Shown here piece by piece: positions 1 through 9,853 of a stretch of 38,747 bases of DNA. Source of the DNA: Candidatus Syntropharchaeum sp. (GTDB lineage Archaea; Halobacteriota; Syntropharchaeia; Syntropharchaeales; Syntropharchaeaceae); assembly GCA_026134025.1 (NCBI GenBank), contig JAOQII010000013.1, forward strand, positions 1 through 38,747. The letters run 5' to 3'. The notes under the pieces were generated by a model. It made no database searches and had not been told where the DNA came from. It saw only the letters and a list, made by a program, of their open reading frames with translations. The position numbers and the translations under genes are program-made. Every line of letters begins with the position of its first letter. Position 1 is the stretch's first letter.

Positions 1-2
1 CT

Positions 3-188
3 GAAAGGAAAGAATTAGCCAAAGGTTTGTACGAAGTTCGTACGGATTTAGATGGAGAATCGATCTTACTCATTGATGATACATTCACCTCGGGAAGTAC
101 TTTAGATGAATGTGCAAGAGTTTTAATAGATAGAGGTGCAAGAGATGTTTATGCTTTTGTCGCAGGAAGAGATGCACCCGAGTATTAA
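3..188 (+). CDS. C-terminal part of a phosphoribosyltransferase (ComF-like/PRTase type I), truncated by the window edge
   Basis: Frame 3 translation ...ESILLIDDTFTSGSTLDECARVLIDRGARDVYAFVAGRDAPEY* contains the PRPP-binding loop pattern (hydrophobic)4-DD-T-(x)-(S/T)G-(S/T). Confidence 0.7.
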   Translation, partial: ERKELAKGLYEVRTDLDGESILLIDDTFTSGSTLDECARVLIDRGARDVYAFVAGRDAPEY

Positions 189-219
189 TGAGTTTTCTGC
201 AAGAAACGATAAAATCCCA

Positions 220-1209
220 ATGAGAGAATTAAAATACTGGATAATGTTAAATGAATGGATACATTCAAATTACAGGGTAAAAACAATCGAAACAATCAGG
301 AGCAGACTAGACAGAGTAGATAAAAGGAAATTTGGTGGTTTTCAACTCCCGCAACTAATAGAAAATGAGAGATTCAAGCGCTACTGCGATGAACTTGATC
401 TGGATGTGGTTGAAAAAACTGTAGAAGGTATCCAACGTTCTGGCATAAACGTTATAACATATCTTGATGAAAGATACCCCTCTATGTTAAGGGACATTAA
501 TGATCCTCCATTGGTTTTATTTCATAGAGGTGAATTGATGAACTTTGATAATTGTGTGGCAATTGTTGGAACGAGGGATCCATCTCATTTTGCCCACCAG
601 AAGGCAAGGGCACTGAGTCGTGATCTGGCAAGGAAAGGATATACCATCGTCTCCGGTCTTGCAAAAGGAATCGATACCGAAGCTCATTGTGGTGCGTTAG
701 ACGTGAATGGAAAGACTGTAGCGGTATTGGGCACTAAAATTACCGATGAAATATATCCCAAAGAGAACTCAAGGCTTGCTGCGGACATCTTAAAGAAGGG
801 TGCAATAATAAGTGAAGCTCCGTTATTTCAAAAAGTGAGGAATACTTCTTTTCTTAAAAGGAACCGAATAATAAGTGGAATTTCTATGTGCATAGTGGTA
901 ATTGAGTTTGGTACATCGGGAGGAAGTTTTACGCAAGTGAAGCACGCACTTAAACAGGGACGACAGGTCTTTGTCTTAAAGCCAAAAGCAAGAGATAAAA
1001 TTGCGATGAAAGGATATACGGATGCTTTAAACGAAGGTGCAATATCTTTTAGATCCAACAAAGAGATAATCGAATATCTTAAATCATCTGCTTCTCACCA
1101 CCCTTTATCTAATTTCTCCTCACCCTCTCAACAACCCAATCCTTCTTCCTCTTTGCATCCTCAACCCCCCGATCCACTTCCTTCTTCATCTCATCAAAGT
1201 CCTGAGTAG
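220..1209 (+). CDS. DprA/Smf-like SLOG-fold (Rossmann) DNA-processing protein
   Basis: VAIVGTRDPS...GYTIVSGLAKGIDTEAHCGAL...TVAVLGTKI...YPKEN...GAIISE...FLKRNRIISGIS...VVIEFGTSGGSF..VKHALKQGRQVFVL is the DprA pattern. ATG at 220 looks more likely than the ORF start at 136, which overlaps the upstream PRTase. Confidence 0.85.
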   Translation: MRELKYWIMLNEWIHSNYRVKTIETIRSRLDRVDKRKFGGFQLPQLIENERFKRYCDELDLDVVEKTVEGIQRSGINVITYLDERYPSMLRDINDPPLVLFHRGELMNFDNCVAIVGTRDPSHFAHQKARALSRDLARKGYTIVSGLAKGIDTEAHCGALDVNGKTVAVLGTKITDEIYPKENSRLAADILKKGAIISEAPLFQKVRNTSFLKRNRIISGISMCIVVIEFGTSGGSFTQVKHALKQGRQVFVLKPKARDKIAMKGYTDALNEGAISFRSNKEIIEYLKSSASHHPLSNFSSPSQQPNPSSSLHPQPPDPLPSSSHQSPE

Positions 1210-2437
1210 CGACTTCGCCAACGACTTTCTTTATCAGTGTATAGGCAGATTCTCTGAATCTGGGAGTGAAATCCAGCTCTTTGCCATCGATAACAATTCT
1301 TGAGTCATTTCCCTCTGTAACCTCACCAATCACATCCATCCTGACACCAGCATCATGCACAATGTCCAGGATCTTCGATGATAGATCACGAGGAGATATA
1401 ACAAGCAGCGCATCGAGTGATACCCCAAGATAATCTATTCTGTGCCTTTCAAGAAGGTCAAGGACCCTTGGATTTACGAGCGACCGGATCTTATCCTCAT
1501 AAAAGAGGAGTTTAACACCTGCAACCTTTGCAATCTCTGCTGCATCCCCCCTGATTCCGCCATTTGTAACATCACTCATCGAGTGGATCTCACGGTTGAG
1601 TCCGTGTTCTATCAACGCACTGCATGCATCCAGAAATTTCACATTCATCGTCTCCCAGACAATATCCTCCTCGCCATAGTACAGCGCGGTCGTGGAGATA
1701 GTACCACCCCCTGCACCCTCTGACATCAGGATCAGATCTCCGGGTTCTGCGCTTCTTCTTGCCGTGATGCGATCCGTGATTCCAACCGCTCCCACTGCAC
1801 CCGTCATCCGCTCACCGATCACCATATCCCCACCGATTCGAAGCGTGCTCCCTGTTATAAGTGGAACGCCCGTAAGCTCTGAAATCGCCGCTATGCCTGC
1901 TATATGATCGAATATCTTTCCGACATCGCCATCATCCGCGAGATGAATATCTGATAGCATGGCAAGAGGTGTTGCACCCATCGCATAGATATCTCTCAGC
2001 GCTGCTCGGGCCACATGAAATCCTGCAATGAAAGGATAGTCGCTCAGTCTTGAGTGTATCCCATCCACGGTAAGAACGATGAACTCCCCACCCCCCTCAA
2101 CAACCCCTGAATCGTCAAGCTCTCTCGAATCAACGACTGCCGAGGTTTCGCCCAGGAGTTCACCGATCTTCTCATGCAGGTGGAAGTCGCCACTGCCCCG
2201 AGAGCCAACGCCAAACGCACCCATTGTAACATTTGTGACAGGACTTTTCAGAAGAGCATCTTTCGGGTTGATTGTGGCAGTTGCCTCTTTGATAACGGCC
2301 TCTGCGAGTTGTATCGCATAATCCTCACTTACGCGGTCGCCTTTTACTTCAATGATCCGCTTTGAAAGTTCTTTCTTGATGGCATCAGCGGAAACATCCT
2401 TTCCAAGCATCCGCTTTGCATATCCTTCAATATCCAC
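1109..2437 (-). CDS. AIR synthase-related / selenophosphate-synthetase-like (PurM/HypE-fold) protein
   Basis: GVGSRGSGDFHLHEKI...GGGEFIVLTVDGIHSRLSDYPFIAGFHVARAALRDIYAMGATPLAMLSDIHLADDGDVGKIFDHIAGI...GVPLITGSTLRIGGDMVIGERMTGAVGAVG matches the PurM-like superfamily layout. Confidence 0.75.
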   Translation of the reverse strand: MDIEGYAKRMLGKDVSADAIKKELSKRIIEVKGDRVSEDYAIQLAEAVIKEATATINPKDALLKSPVTNVTMGAFGVGSRGSGDFHLHEKIGELLGETSAVVDSRELDDSGVVEGGGEFIVLTVDGIHSRLSDYPFIAGFHVARAALRDIYAMGATPLAMLSDIHLADDGDVGKIFDHIAGIAAISELTGVPLITGSTLRIGGDMVIGERMTGAVGAVGITDRITARRSAEPGDLILMSEGAGGGTISTTALYYGEEDIVWETMNVKFLDACSALIEHGLNREIHSMSDVTNGGIRGDAAEIAKVAGVKLLFYEDKIRSLVNPRVLDLLERHRIDYLGVSLDALLVISPRDLSSKILDIVHDAGVRMDVIGEVTEGNDSRIVIDGKELDFTPRFRESAYTLIKKVVGEVATQDFDEMKKEVDRGVEDAKRKKDWVVERVRRN

Positions 2438-2535
2438 AGAAGAATCTTCTGGTCGAGAGATATAAAGTTAACTTCATGCATTATTCCCCTCTCAACCAAA
2501 AAGATTTTTAAGAGGTGGGTTAAAGATCAACTGCA

Positions 2536-5265
2536 ATGCTGGAGGAAGAATATCAGCTCGATTACTTTGTTACGAATGATTTTCATCGAGCACAATGTGT
2601 GAAATGTGGGGGATACTTCTGGAGTCGTGACCCTGAGCGGCAGACGTGCGGTGATGCTCCATGCGATCCGTACTCCTTCATAGGTTCACCGATATTTGAG
2701 AAGAAGAACGTTGACGAGATGCGCGAGGCGTTCTTGAGTTTCTTTGAAGCCAGGGGACACAGGCGACTGAGAAGATACCCTGTTGTTGCAAGATGGAGAG
2801 ATGATGTTTTTCTGACAAATGCCTCGATATATGATTTTCAACCCTTTGTCACATCAGGCAAGGTACCACCTCCTGCAAACCCGCTAACAATCTCTCAAGT
2901 CTGTATAAGGCTCGACGATCTTGACTCTGTTGGAAGGAGTGGACGACATCTCTCTAACTTCGAGATGATGGCGCACCACGCGTTCAATAATAAGAATGAC
3001 CAGATCTACTGGAAAGAGGAGACGGTCGAATACTGTGACGAGTTTCTGCGAACACTGGGTGCAAGCAGCGATGTCGTTACCTATAAAGAGGAGCCGTGGG
3101 CAGGGGGCGGGAACGCGGGACCCTGCTTGGAGGTACTGGTTGGCGGGCTTGAGCTTGCAACACTTGTTTTTATGGATATGGAGATTTCAAAGGATGGAGA
3201 CATCGTAATCAAAGGTGAGAAGTACAGGAAAATGGATATGCAGATCGTGGATACAGGTTACGGCCTTGAAAGGTTTGTGTGGCTCTCAAATGGATCACCA
3301 ACGATATATGATGCGATCTTCCCAGATGTCATCAGCAGTCTCATGCGATCTGCCGGTATAACAAACCCAATCGATGATCCTGAGTTGAAGGATATTTTCT
3401 CTGCAAACGCACGGCTATCGGGGCTGATTGACATCAAAGATAAGTCTAACATCCTGGAACTCAGATCTCAGCTTGCATCCGATATTGGGATCGAGCTTGA
3501 GGAGCTGATACGGATCATGACCCCTGTTGAGACCGTCTATGCGATCGCCGACCATGCGAGATGCCTCCTCTTCATGCTTGCCGACGAGATCGTGCCATCA
3601 AACGTTAAAGCGGGTTATCTCGCGAGACTTGTGATAAGGCGGAGTTTGAGATTGCTTGAATCATTGGAGACCGATTTATCTTTATTTGATGTTATAAGAC
3701 TTCACACAGGAGATCTAACTATCTATCCTGAATTAAAAGCGTCGCTACCTCACATCTCGGACATACTTGAGATAGAAGAGGCGAAGTACAGGGATACGAT
3801 CGCAGGTGGGAAGCGCATCGTTGAACGAATACTGAAGAAGAAGCAATCACTACCGCTTGATGATCTGATCCAGCTCTATGATACGCATGGAATCCCACCA
3901 GACATCGCAAAGGAGGTTGCCAGAGAGCGAGAACTCGATCTTGAGATCCCTGATAACTTCTACTCGCTTGTTGCAGATATGCACAGTAAGCAGGAGAAAG
4001 TTGAAGAGGTTCTCGATCCACGCCTTGAGAAGATCGGAAACCTGCCCCCTACAAAGAAGCTCTACTATGAAGATCCTTCAGAACTTGAGTTTGAGGCGGT
4101 GGTCCTTGATGCCTTTGATGACTATGTGGTACTTGATCGAACCGCTTTTTACCCGGAGGGCGGGGGTCAGCCGGCGGACAATGGCGCAATCTCAACGCAG
4201 GATGGTATCTTCAATATCACGAATGTCGAGATCCTGAACGACGTGATACTGCACAGGATCAGTGGTGAGGGTGAGGTCAGGAAAGGCGAGATCATACAGG
4301 GGTATGTGAATCAGGAGCGGCGTATGGCACATACGCGGCATCATACAGCAACTCATATCGTTCTTTTTGCTGCAAAAAAAACTCTTGGGGAGCATGTCTG
4401 GCAGTCAGGAGCACAGAAATCTGAAGACAGGGCAAGGCTTGACATCTCGCATTACAAGCGAATAACGATGGATGAACGGCGAAAGATTGAACTCCTGGCA
4501 AACAAACTCGTGATGGACGATATAAAGGTTGATATTATCTGGCTTGATCGAAACATAGCGGAAGAACGCTTTGGGTTCACGCTCTACCAGGGAGGAATCC
4601 CGACAGGCGATAAGATCCGCGTGGTAAAGACAGGGCTGGATGCAGAAGGGTGTGGTGGTACGCACTGCACGAGTACGGGTAAAATTGGCGCGATAAAGAT
4701 CCTGAGATGTGAGCGGATACAGGATGGGATTGAGCGGATTGAGTTTGCAGCAGGTGAGGCAGCAATCCGTAGTATACAGGAAGAGGAGGGACTTCTCCTT
4801 GACACGGCAGGTATCCTCCGTGTCCCACCCGATCAGCTTCCAAAGACCGCATCGCGTTTCTTTGAGGAGTGGAAGGAGCTTGGTAAGGAGAACGAACGAT
4901 TGAAGGAGGCGCTTGCAGAGGCGCGGGTCGAGCGTTTTATATCAGGCTCGAAAAGAATCGGGGATCTCAATGTCGTTGCGAGGGTTATTGAAGGGGTTGA
5001 TCGGGAGGAACTTCTTAAGATCGGAATGCTCATCTCAGAGAAGGGGTTATACGGAATTCTTATCGGTGTCCTGGATGATGAAGCATCGGTTGTTGTCACA
5101 GTGCCAGATGGTGGAAGAGTGAAGGCAGGAGATATCGCAAGAGAGATCTCAAAGGTTCTTGGAGGTGGGGGTGGAGGAAAAGCAAACCTGGGTCAGGGGG
5201 GAGGAAAAAGAGTAGATAAGGTAGAAGAGGCAGTCGAGGCTGGTTTAAGGATGCTCAGGGTGTGA
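2536..5265 (+). CDS. alaS: Alanyl-tRNA synthetase (archaeal type)
   Basis: Full-length 909 aa; Zn-binding and editing-domain motifs HTRHHTATHIV and CGGTHCTSTGKIG; C-terminal GGGGGGKANLGQGGG. Confidence 0.97.
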   Translation: MLEEEYQLDYFVTNDFHRAQCVKCGGYFWSRDPERQTCGDAPCDPYSFIGSPIFEKKNVDEMREAFLSFFEARGHRRLRRYPVVARWRDDVFLTNASIYDFQPFVTSGKVPPPANPLTISQVCIRLDDLDSVGRSGRHLSNFEMMAHHAFNNKNDQIYWKEETVEYCDEFLRTLGASSDVVTYKEEPWAGGGNAGPCLEVLVGGLELATLVFMDMEISKDGDIVIKGEKYRKMDMQIVDTGYGLERFVWLSNGSPTIYDAIFPDVISSLMRSAGITNPIDDPELKDIFSANARLSGLIDIKDKSNILELRSQLASDIGIELEELIRIMTPVETVYAIADHARCLLFMLADEIVPSNVKAGYLARLVIRRSLRLLESLETDLSLFDVIRLHTGDLTIYPELKASLPHISDILEIEEAKYRDTIAGGKRIVERILKKKQSLPLDDLIQLYDTHGIPPDIAKEVARERELDLEIPDNFYSLVADMHSKQEKVEEVLDPRLEKIGNLPPTKKLYYEDPSELEFEAVVLDAFDDYVVLDRTAFYPEGGGQPADNGAISTQDGIFNITNVEILNDVILHRISGEGEVRKGEIIQGYVNQERRMAHTRHHTATHIVLFAAKKTLGEHVWQSGAQKSEDRARLDISHYKRITMDERRKIELLANKLVMDDIKVDIIWLDRNIAEERFGFTLYQGGIPTGDKIRVVKTGLDAEGCGGTHCTSTGKIGAIKILRCERIQDGIERIEFAAGEAAIRSIQEEEGLLLDTAGILRVPPDQLPKTASRFFEEWKELGKENERLKEALAEARVERFISGSKRIGDLNVVARVIEGVDREELLKIGMLISEKGLYGILIGVLDDEASVVVTVPDGGRVKAGDIAREISKVLGGGGGGKANLGQGGGKRVDKVEEAVEAGLRMLRV

Positions 5266-5383
5266 GTTCAGAGTTTATAAGAAATATTCATCGTAAATCG
5301 CTTTATTTCTGGCTTATTTTTCGATAAACATATAAAGGATATGCTGAAAAATTGTAGTTCAGTTGTGTAATAAGAGGTAGATC

Positions 5384-6475
5384 ATGAAACTCGTTGTTAT
5401 TGGTTGTGGTTATGCAGGAATAGAAGTTGCTGAAGGCGTCAGAAAAAGAATGAAGGATGCCGAAATTACGATGATAGATCCCAGAGCGCGAATGCAGGAT
5501 CAGTGTCTCCATCCCGAGATCATCTCGGAAAAAGTCACTCCTGAAGCAATCTCTGGTGATATATCGGCATTTGCAAGGAAACACGATGCGAAGTTCATCA
5601 ACGAAGCTGCTCTTTCTGTGGATTTCAAGTCTAAAGTCGTGAAGACTGAGCGTGAAGAGATACCATACGATTTTCTTGCTATCACGGTGGGCGCTGCACA
5701 GACATATTTCGGTATTCCTGGAGCAGAAGAGCATTCCTACTCGATAAATACGCTTGAGGGGGCGCTGGAAGCAAAGAAAGTACTTGAAGGTTCTGATAAA
5801 AATAGGATAGCGGTCGTAGGCGCCGGCCTGACGGGTGTTGAACTTGTCGGGGAACTTGTCGATAAATACGGTGGTAAGCTGAAGATTACGCTTATCGAAG
5901 CGCTTCCTAAGGTTCTTCCCGCGTTCTCGGAGGCTAACCCAAAGGTATGCACGTACATTGAGAAGGTGCTGCGCGAGAAGAAGATCGATATCATGCTAAA
6001 CACAGCTGTTGAGAAAGTGGAAGATGATAAAATTTATTTCAAAGGTGGAGAACCACTGGATTATGATATGCTATTCTGGACCGCGGGAATAAAACCTGCG
6101 CCGCTTCTTGAAACGCTGGACGTTCCGAAAGAACGTGGCTGGATTAAAGTTGATGAGAATCTCAGGGTTGAAGGCATGAATGACGTCTTTTCAGGGGGTG
6201 ACTGTGCATTCACCATAATTGAGGGGTGCTGTTCGGGCCAGAACGCGGAGGAGGCAGAGCGTCGGGGAAAGACGATCGCAGAGAATATCGTGCACTCGGC
6301 AAAGGGCGAGCGTCTCGTTAAGTACAAACCAAAGAATACCCGCGAGTGCCCGAGGGCTTTCATATCTTACGGTGGTGGCAAGGCTATCGCTACATCGGGC
6401 GGGTTTATGATAAAAGGACGGATCGCATACATGCTGAAAAAGTACGTTGACCTAAGCTTCATGAAGCGATTTTGA
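5384..6475 (+). CDS. FAD/NAD(P)-dependent pyridine nucleotide-disulfide oxidoreductase (NDH-2-like)
   Basis: MKLVVIGCGYAGIEVAEGV N-terminal Rossmann, RIAVVGAGLTGVELVGEL second Rossmann, MLFWTAGIKPAPLL and VFSGGDCA motifs. Confidence 0.85.
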   Translation: MKLVVIGCGYAGIEVAEGVRKRMKDAEITMIDPRARMQDQCLHPEIISEKVTPEAISGDISAFARKHDAKFINEAALSVDFKSKVVKTEREEIPYDFLAITVGAAQTYFGIPGAEEHSYSINTLEGALEAKKVLEGSDKNRIAVVGAGLTGVELVGELVDKYGGKLKITLIEALPKVLPAFSEANPKVCTYIEKVLREKKIDIMLNTAVEKVEDDKIYFKGGEPLDYDMLFWTAGIKPAPLLETLDVPKERGWIKVDENLRVEGMNDVFSGGDCAFTIIEGCCSGQNAEEAERRGKTIAENIVHSAKGERLVKYKPKNTRECPRAFISYGGGKAIATSGGFMIKGRIAYMLKKYVDLSFMKRF

Positions 6476-6491
6476 GTGAGGGTGTATCAAA

Positions 6492-6527
6492 GAGAGGGGA
6501 TAAATCCTCTCACATTTTCTATTTATT
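6492..6527 (+). terminator. Hairpin plus U-rich tract just after the NDH-2-like gene
   Basis: GAGAGG(ggataaat)CCTCTC at 6492-6511, 17 nt past the stop codon, followed by acattttctatttattt. Confidence 0.5.
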
Positions 6528-6733
6528 TCTCCTGTTCATTTATTACATCTTCATCCAGTACTTCTCGACGCAGAATTGGATCCAATGGGCTTTTTTTATT
6601 TTATTCAAGTCTTTATCAATCAGGTGCGCACATATCACTGCTGTCTCTGAACATTTTTGTCATAACAGCTCCAGTATACATCTCACCCTTCAAGCGACAC
6701 TCCTACAAGGGTTTTTATGATCTTCAAGAGCAC

Positions 6734-7018
6734 TCAGGCCCACTTATAGACGATGCCCGTACCTCCTTCAGGATATGTAAATGTTATGGCACCAACGGGG
6801 CAGACGTGGTAACACAAGCCACACTCCTGGCAGAACTCGATCGCAACAACCTCTGCTTTCTTCTCATTTATCTCATATACGCCCACAGGGCAGAGGTCGG
6901 CACACTTCCCACACCCATTGCATTCCTCCTTTAAGACTTTCACAACCTCTGTCTCTCTGGGGATAACCTCGTATAGCCCTTTCACCTTCTCTCTAAGCTC
7001 AGCAGGTGTGATTTTCAT
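6734..7018 (-). CDS. fixX: Ferredoxin-like protein, FixX-type
   Basis: Two 4Fe-4S motifs (CNGCGKCADLCP, CQECGLCYHVCP) and the FixX-like tail FTYPEGGTGIVYKWA; directly downstream of a FixC-like gene. Confidence 0.75.
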   Translation of the reverse strand: MKITPAELREKVKGLYEVIPRETEVVKVLKEECNGCGKCADLCPVGVYEINEKKAEVVAIEFCQECGLCYHVCPVGAITFTYPEGGTGIVYKWA

Positions 7019-7021
7019 CTA

Positions 7022-8308
7022 TCAAACCCCCTCCTCGTATAACGATCCATAGAGTTTGAGGTATCTGGGTAGCTGTGATTGAATGAAATCTTCCATCAAA
7101 GATCGGCAGGCGTCATCATGTCCGCCTTCTGACCAGCCATGCTTCAACATCCAGCCTTCAATAGCGTGTTGTATGAATAATCCGATACCTTCTGCACCCA
7201 CTGTTTTATACAGCCAATCAGAGGTTTTCTTGCTTCCAGCCATATCCCGGGCTATGAAACTATTCTTCCACTTCGTTTCATAAGCTTTGAGACCTGAATA
7301 CGAGACGTCTCCAGAAGCTATGGCATCTATGGCAGTTTCTGCCGCAAACTTCCCTGACCATAGTGCAGCCGGTATCCCGCACCCCTCTACGACGCAGGTG
7401 AACCCGGCAGCATCACCTACGGCCATTATTCCGTCTGCACACGTCTTATCAACACCGTTCTTACAGGAGTTTAGATTTCTCACTGAGTAATATCTCGGCT
7501 TTGCCCCCTTCAATTTTGTTTTCACTAGTGGATGCTCCAGAAAACGCTGCATCAGAACAAATGGGTTCTCTTTGAGATCTGAAAGAAGCGTAAACAGCCC
7601 CACAGAGATGCTATCGTAGTTTGGAAATAACCAGCAGTAACCGGTTCTACCCGAAGACCAGGTGCCACCATACCAGCTTTCATTGGCTACCTGTCCATCA
7701 GCCATGTTGAATGCGACCTCGATATGCTCCGGCGTCGACTCAAAATCATACTTCACGCACACGCCGTATTCATCTACCCTCCGTTTATCTCTCAAGCCTG
7801 CTTTTATTGAAACCATCGAATTTAGACCATCTGCAGCGATGACAACGCCTGAACGTATCTTCTCGCCTGTATGGGTTACAACGCCACAGACTGCATCCCC
7901 CTCCTTGATAACATCCCAGACCGTCGTGGACTTTCTCAGCTCTGCTCCCGCATCCATAGCCTTACTGGCAAGCCATGGATCCCACAGATCACGATAGACG
8001 TTCACCGCCCTTGGTGGAGTAACAACACCTCCAACCGCCTCTGTCTTGAACCACCTCTCACCGTCGGGAAATACCCAGTAATGGGTGTTTGAATAGACAT
8101 TCCTGGTAATGGGCATCTCAGGATCATTTATCCATGGAAAATCCTCGTAAAGGTTGAATAAAGGAATGGTCGTGCCAGAACAGTTTTTCTCACCTGGCTC
8201 CCGCCCCATCTCAAGAAGTAGCGTCTTCAAGCCTTTATCGGCGCACAATTTAGCAGCCACAGATCCAGCAGGTCCTGCACCAACAACAATTACATCATAG
8301 TTCATCAC
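7022..8308 (-). CDS. fixC: FixC/ETF-quinone-oxidoreductase-like FAD-dependent oxidoreductase (geranylgeranyl-reductase superfamily)
   Basis: MMNYDVIVVGAGPAGSVAAKLCADKGLKTLLLEMG, GVVIAADGLNSMVS, GIMAVGDAAGFTCVVEGCGIPAALWSGKFAAE; adjacent to the FixX-like ferredoxin. Confidence 0.75.
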   Translation of the reverse strand: MMNYDVIVVGAGPAGSVAAKLCADKGLKTLLLEMGREPGEKNCSGTTIPLFNLYEDFPWINDPEMPITRNVYSNTHYWVFPDGERWFKTEAVGGVVTPPRAVNVYRDLWDPWLASKAMDAGAELRKSTTVWDVIKEGDAVCGVVTHTGEKIRSGVVIAADGLNSMVSIKAGLRDKRRVDEYGVCVKYDFESTPEHIEVAFNMADGQVANESWYGGTWSSGRTGYCWLFPNYDSISVGLFTLLSDLKENPFVLMQRFLEHPLVKTKLKGAKPRYYSVRNLNSCKNGVDKTCADGIMAVGDAAGFTCVVEGCGIPAALWSGKFAAETAIDAIASGDVSYSGLKAYETKWKNSFIARDMAGSKKTSDWLYKTVGAEGIGLFIQHAIEGWMLKHGWSEGGHDDACRSLMEDFIQSQLPRYLKLYGSLYEEGV

Positions 8309-8606
8309 AAATATTCCTCCTTTCCACCTGATAGATAATCATAGTCGATATTTTTCATTATCATTTATCAAGATATTTATACTTACCTATTGACAGGGTA
8401 TCCGCAACCGCTCTCAAGCCCTAAACGGAAACTATTTATGAGTCCTGCATTTACACAGCCCTGGTTAGCGAAAAAGAGCTATCAGAGAAGATTAATAATC
8501 AAAACAGAAAATAAGTAACGTATTTAAATAATCATGTAAAAGTTTGCAGGTACAGGATCTCGATACAACGAGAAGCCAAACAATTCTTAGAAGGAGTTGA
8601 GAATCG

Positions 8607-9770
8607 ATGAAATCTGCATTAGAAGGAATTAAAATACTGGATCTTAGCAGGATGCTGCCATTTGAGTACTGCACGATGATACTTGCTGATCTTGGGGCAG
8701 ATGTACTTAAGATCGAGGAGCCAGGTATTGGAGATTATATGAGGTGGATACCGCCGACGCTAAAGGAGGAGAACGCAATTTTTCTTTTGATGAATAGAAA
8801 CAAGCAGAGCGTGACCCTAAATTTAAGAAAGGAAGGGGCTAAGGAAGTACTCTGCGATCTCGTTGCCAAAGCTGATGTCCTCTTCGAGTCTTTCAGGCCT
8901 GGTGTGATGGAGAAGCTCGGGTTGGGCTATGAAGTGCTCAGCAAGATAAATCCCAACCTGATATACTGCTCATCGACCGGGTACGGTCAGACAGGAGACT
9001 ACAGGAATGAACCAGGGCACGATTTAAACTACATCAGCATCGCAGGGATACTTGAGCGAACGGGACTGAAAGAGCCTGTTATACCAGGAATACCGATTGC
9101 TGATATGACGATAGGTGTTTACTCATCGGTCGCAATTCTTGCAGCTCTTCTCGCACGAGAACGGATCGGAAAGGGGCAGTACATTGATATCTCGATGACA
9201 GACTGTATGCTCTCATACAACAGCGCAAATATAGGGGATTACATCGCAGGAAAGCGTGAAAAGGCGGAACTCAGGGGAGAAGCACCATATTACAATGTTT
9301 ATCAGACGAAAGATGGAAAGTGGCTCTCTGTAGGAAATATCGAAGAGAAATTCTGGGAGGATATGTGTCGTGGGATGGAAAGACCCGATCTTATAGAGCG
9401 ACACGGTTTTGGACTGAGTGATGAAGAGAAAGAGGCGCTCAGGGACGAACTCAAGAGCATATTTGCCGGGAAGACACAGGCTGAGTGGCTCAAAATCTTT
9501 GAGGATAAGGATACCTGTATTACCCCGGTTCAGACTGTAGAGGAGGCGCTGAATGCCCCGGTCTTCAACCAGCGTGACATGATCTTTGAGATGGATCATC
9601 CGAAGGAGGGAAAGATAAAACAGATCGCTCTGCCGATAAAGTTCTCAGAGACCCCTGCTGTTAAAAGGTCGCCACCACCACTTCTGGGGGAACATACAGA
9701 AGAGGTGCTAAAAGGGCTTGGATATGACGATGCAAAGATCGAGGAGCTTCGGAAGGAGAATGCGATTTGA
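8607..9770 (+). CDS. CaiB/BaiF (class III) CoA-transferase
   Basis: LEGIKILDLSRMLPFEYCTMILADLGADVLKIEEPGIGDYMRW...NRNKQSVTLNLRKEGAKEVLCDLV...LIYCSSTGYGQTGDYRNEPGHDLNYISIAGIL; C-terminal GEHTEEVLKGLGYDD. Confidence 0.95.
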   Translation: MKSALEGIKILDLSRMLPFEYCTMILADLGADVLKIEEPGIGDYMRWIPPTLKEENAIFLLMNRNKQSVTLNLRKEGAKEVLCDLVAKADVLFESFRPGVMEKLGLGYEVLSKINPNLIYCSSTGYGQTGDYRNEPGHDLNYISIAGILERTGLKEPVIPGIPIADMTIGVYSSVAILAALLARERIGKGQYIDISMTDCMLSYNSANIGDYIAGKREKAELRGEAPYYNVYQTKDGKWLSVGNIEEKFWEDMCRGMERPDLIERHGFGLSDEEKEALRDELKSIFAGKTQAEWLKIFEDKDTCITPVQTVEEALNAPVFNQRDMIFEMDHPKEGKIKQIALPIKFSETPAVKRSPPPLLGEHTEEVLKGLGYDDAKIEELRKENAI

Positions 9771-9853
9771 GGTGATGCATCACGGCAATTTACGCATTCG
9801 AGGAGAAGACCCCTGAGATCGCTCCCACTGCATACATCCATGATGATGCAACA

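Noticed and set aside
4577-4852. Minus-strand ORFs of 70-90 aa inside alaS
   Set aside because: Fully antisense to a clear alaS coding region; low-complexity composition without motifs.
5157-5212. G-rich run (ggaggtgggggtggagga...ggtcaggggggagga) that could form a G-quadruplex
   Set aside because: It encodes the conserved glycine-rich C-terminal GGGGGGKANLGQGGG of AlaS, so coding constraint explains it.
6575-6586. 12-bp palindrome ATTGGATCCAAT followed by a T-run
   Set aside because: No loop for a stable hairpin; plausible by chance in AT-rich intergenic DNA, and a better terminator lies at 6492-6511.
6472-6934. Plus-strand ORFs of 82 and 152 aa after the NDH-2-like gene
   Set aside because: They run through a terminator-like hairpin and antisense into the ferredoxin gene; no homology pattern.
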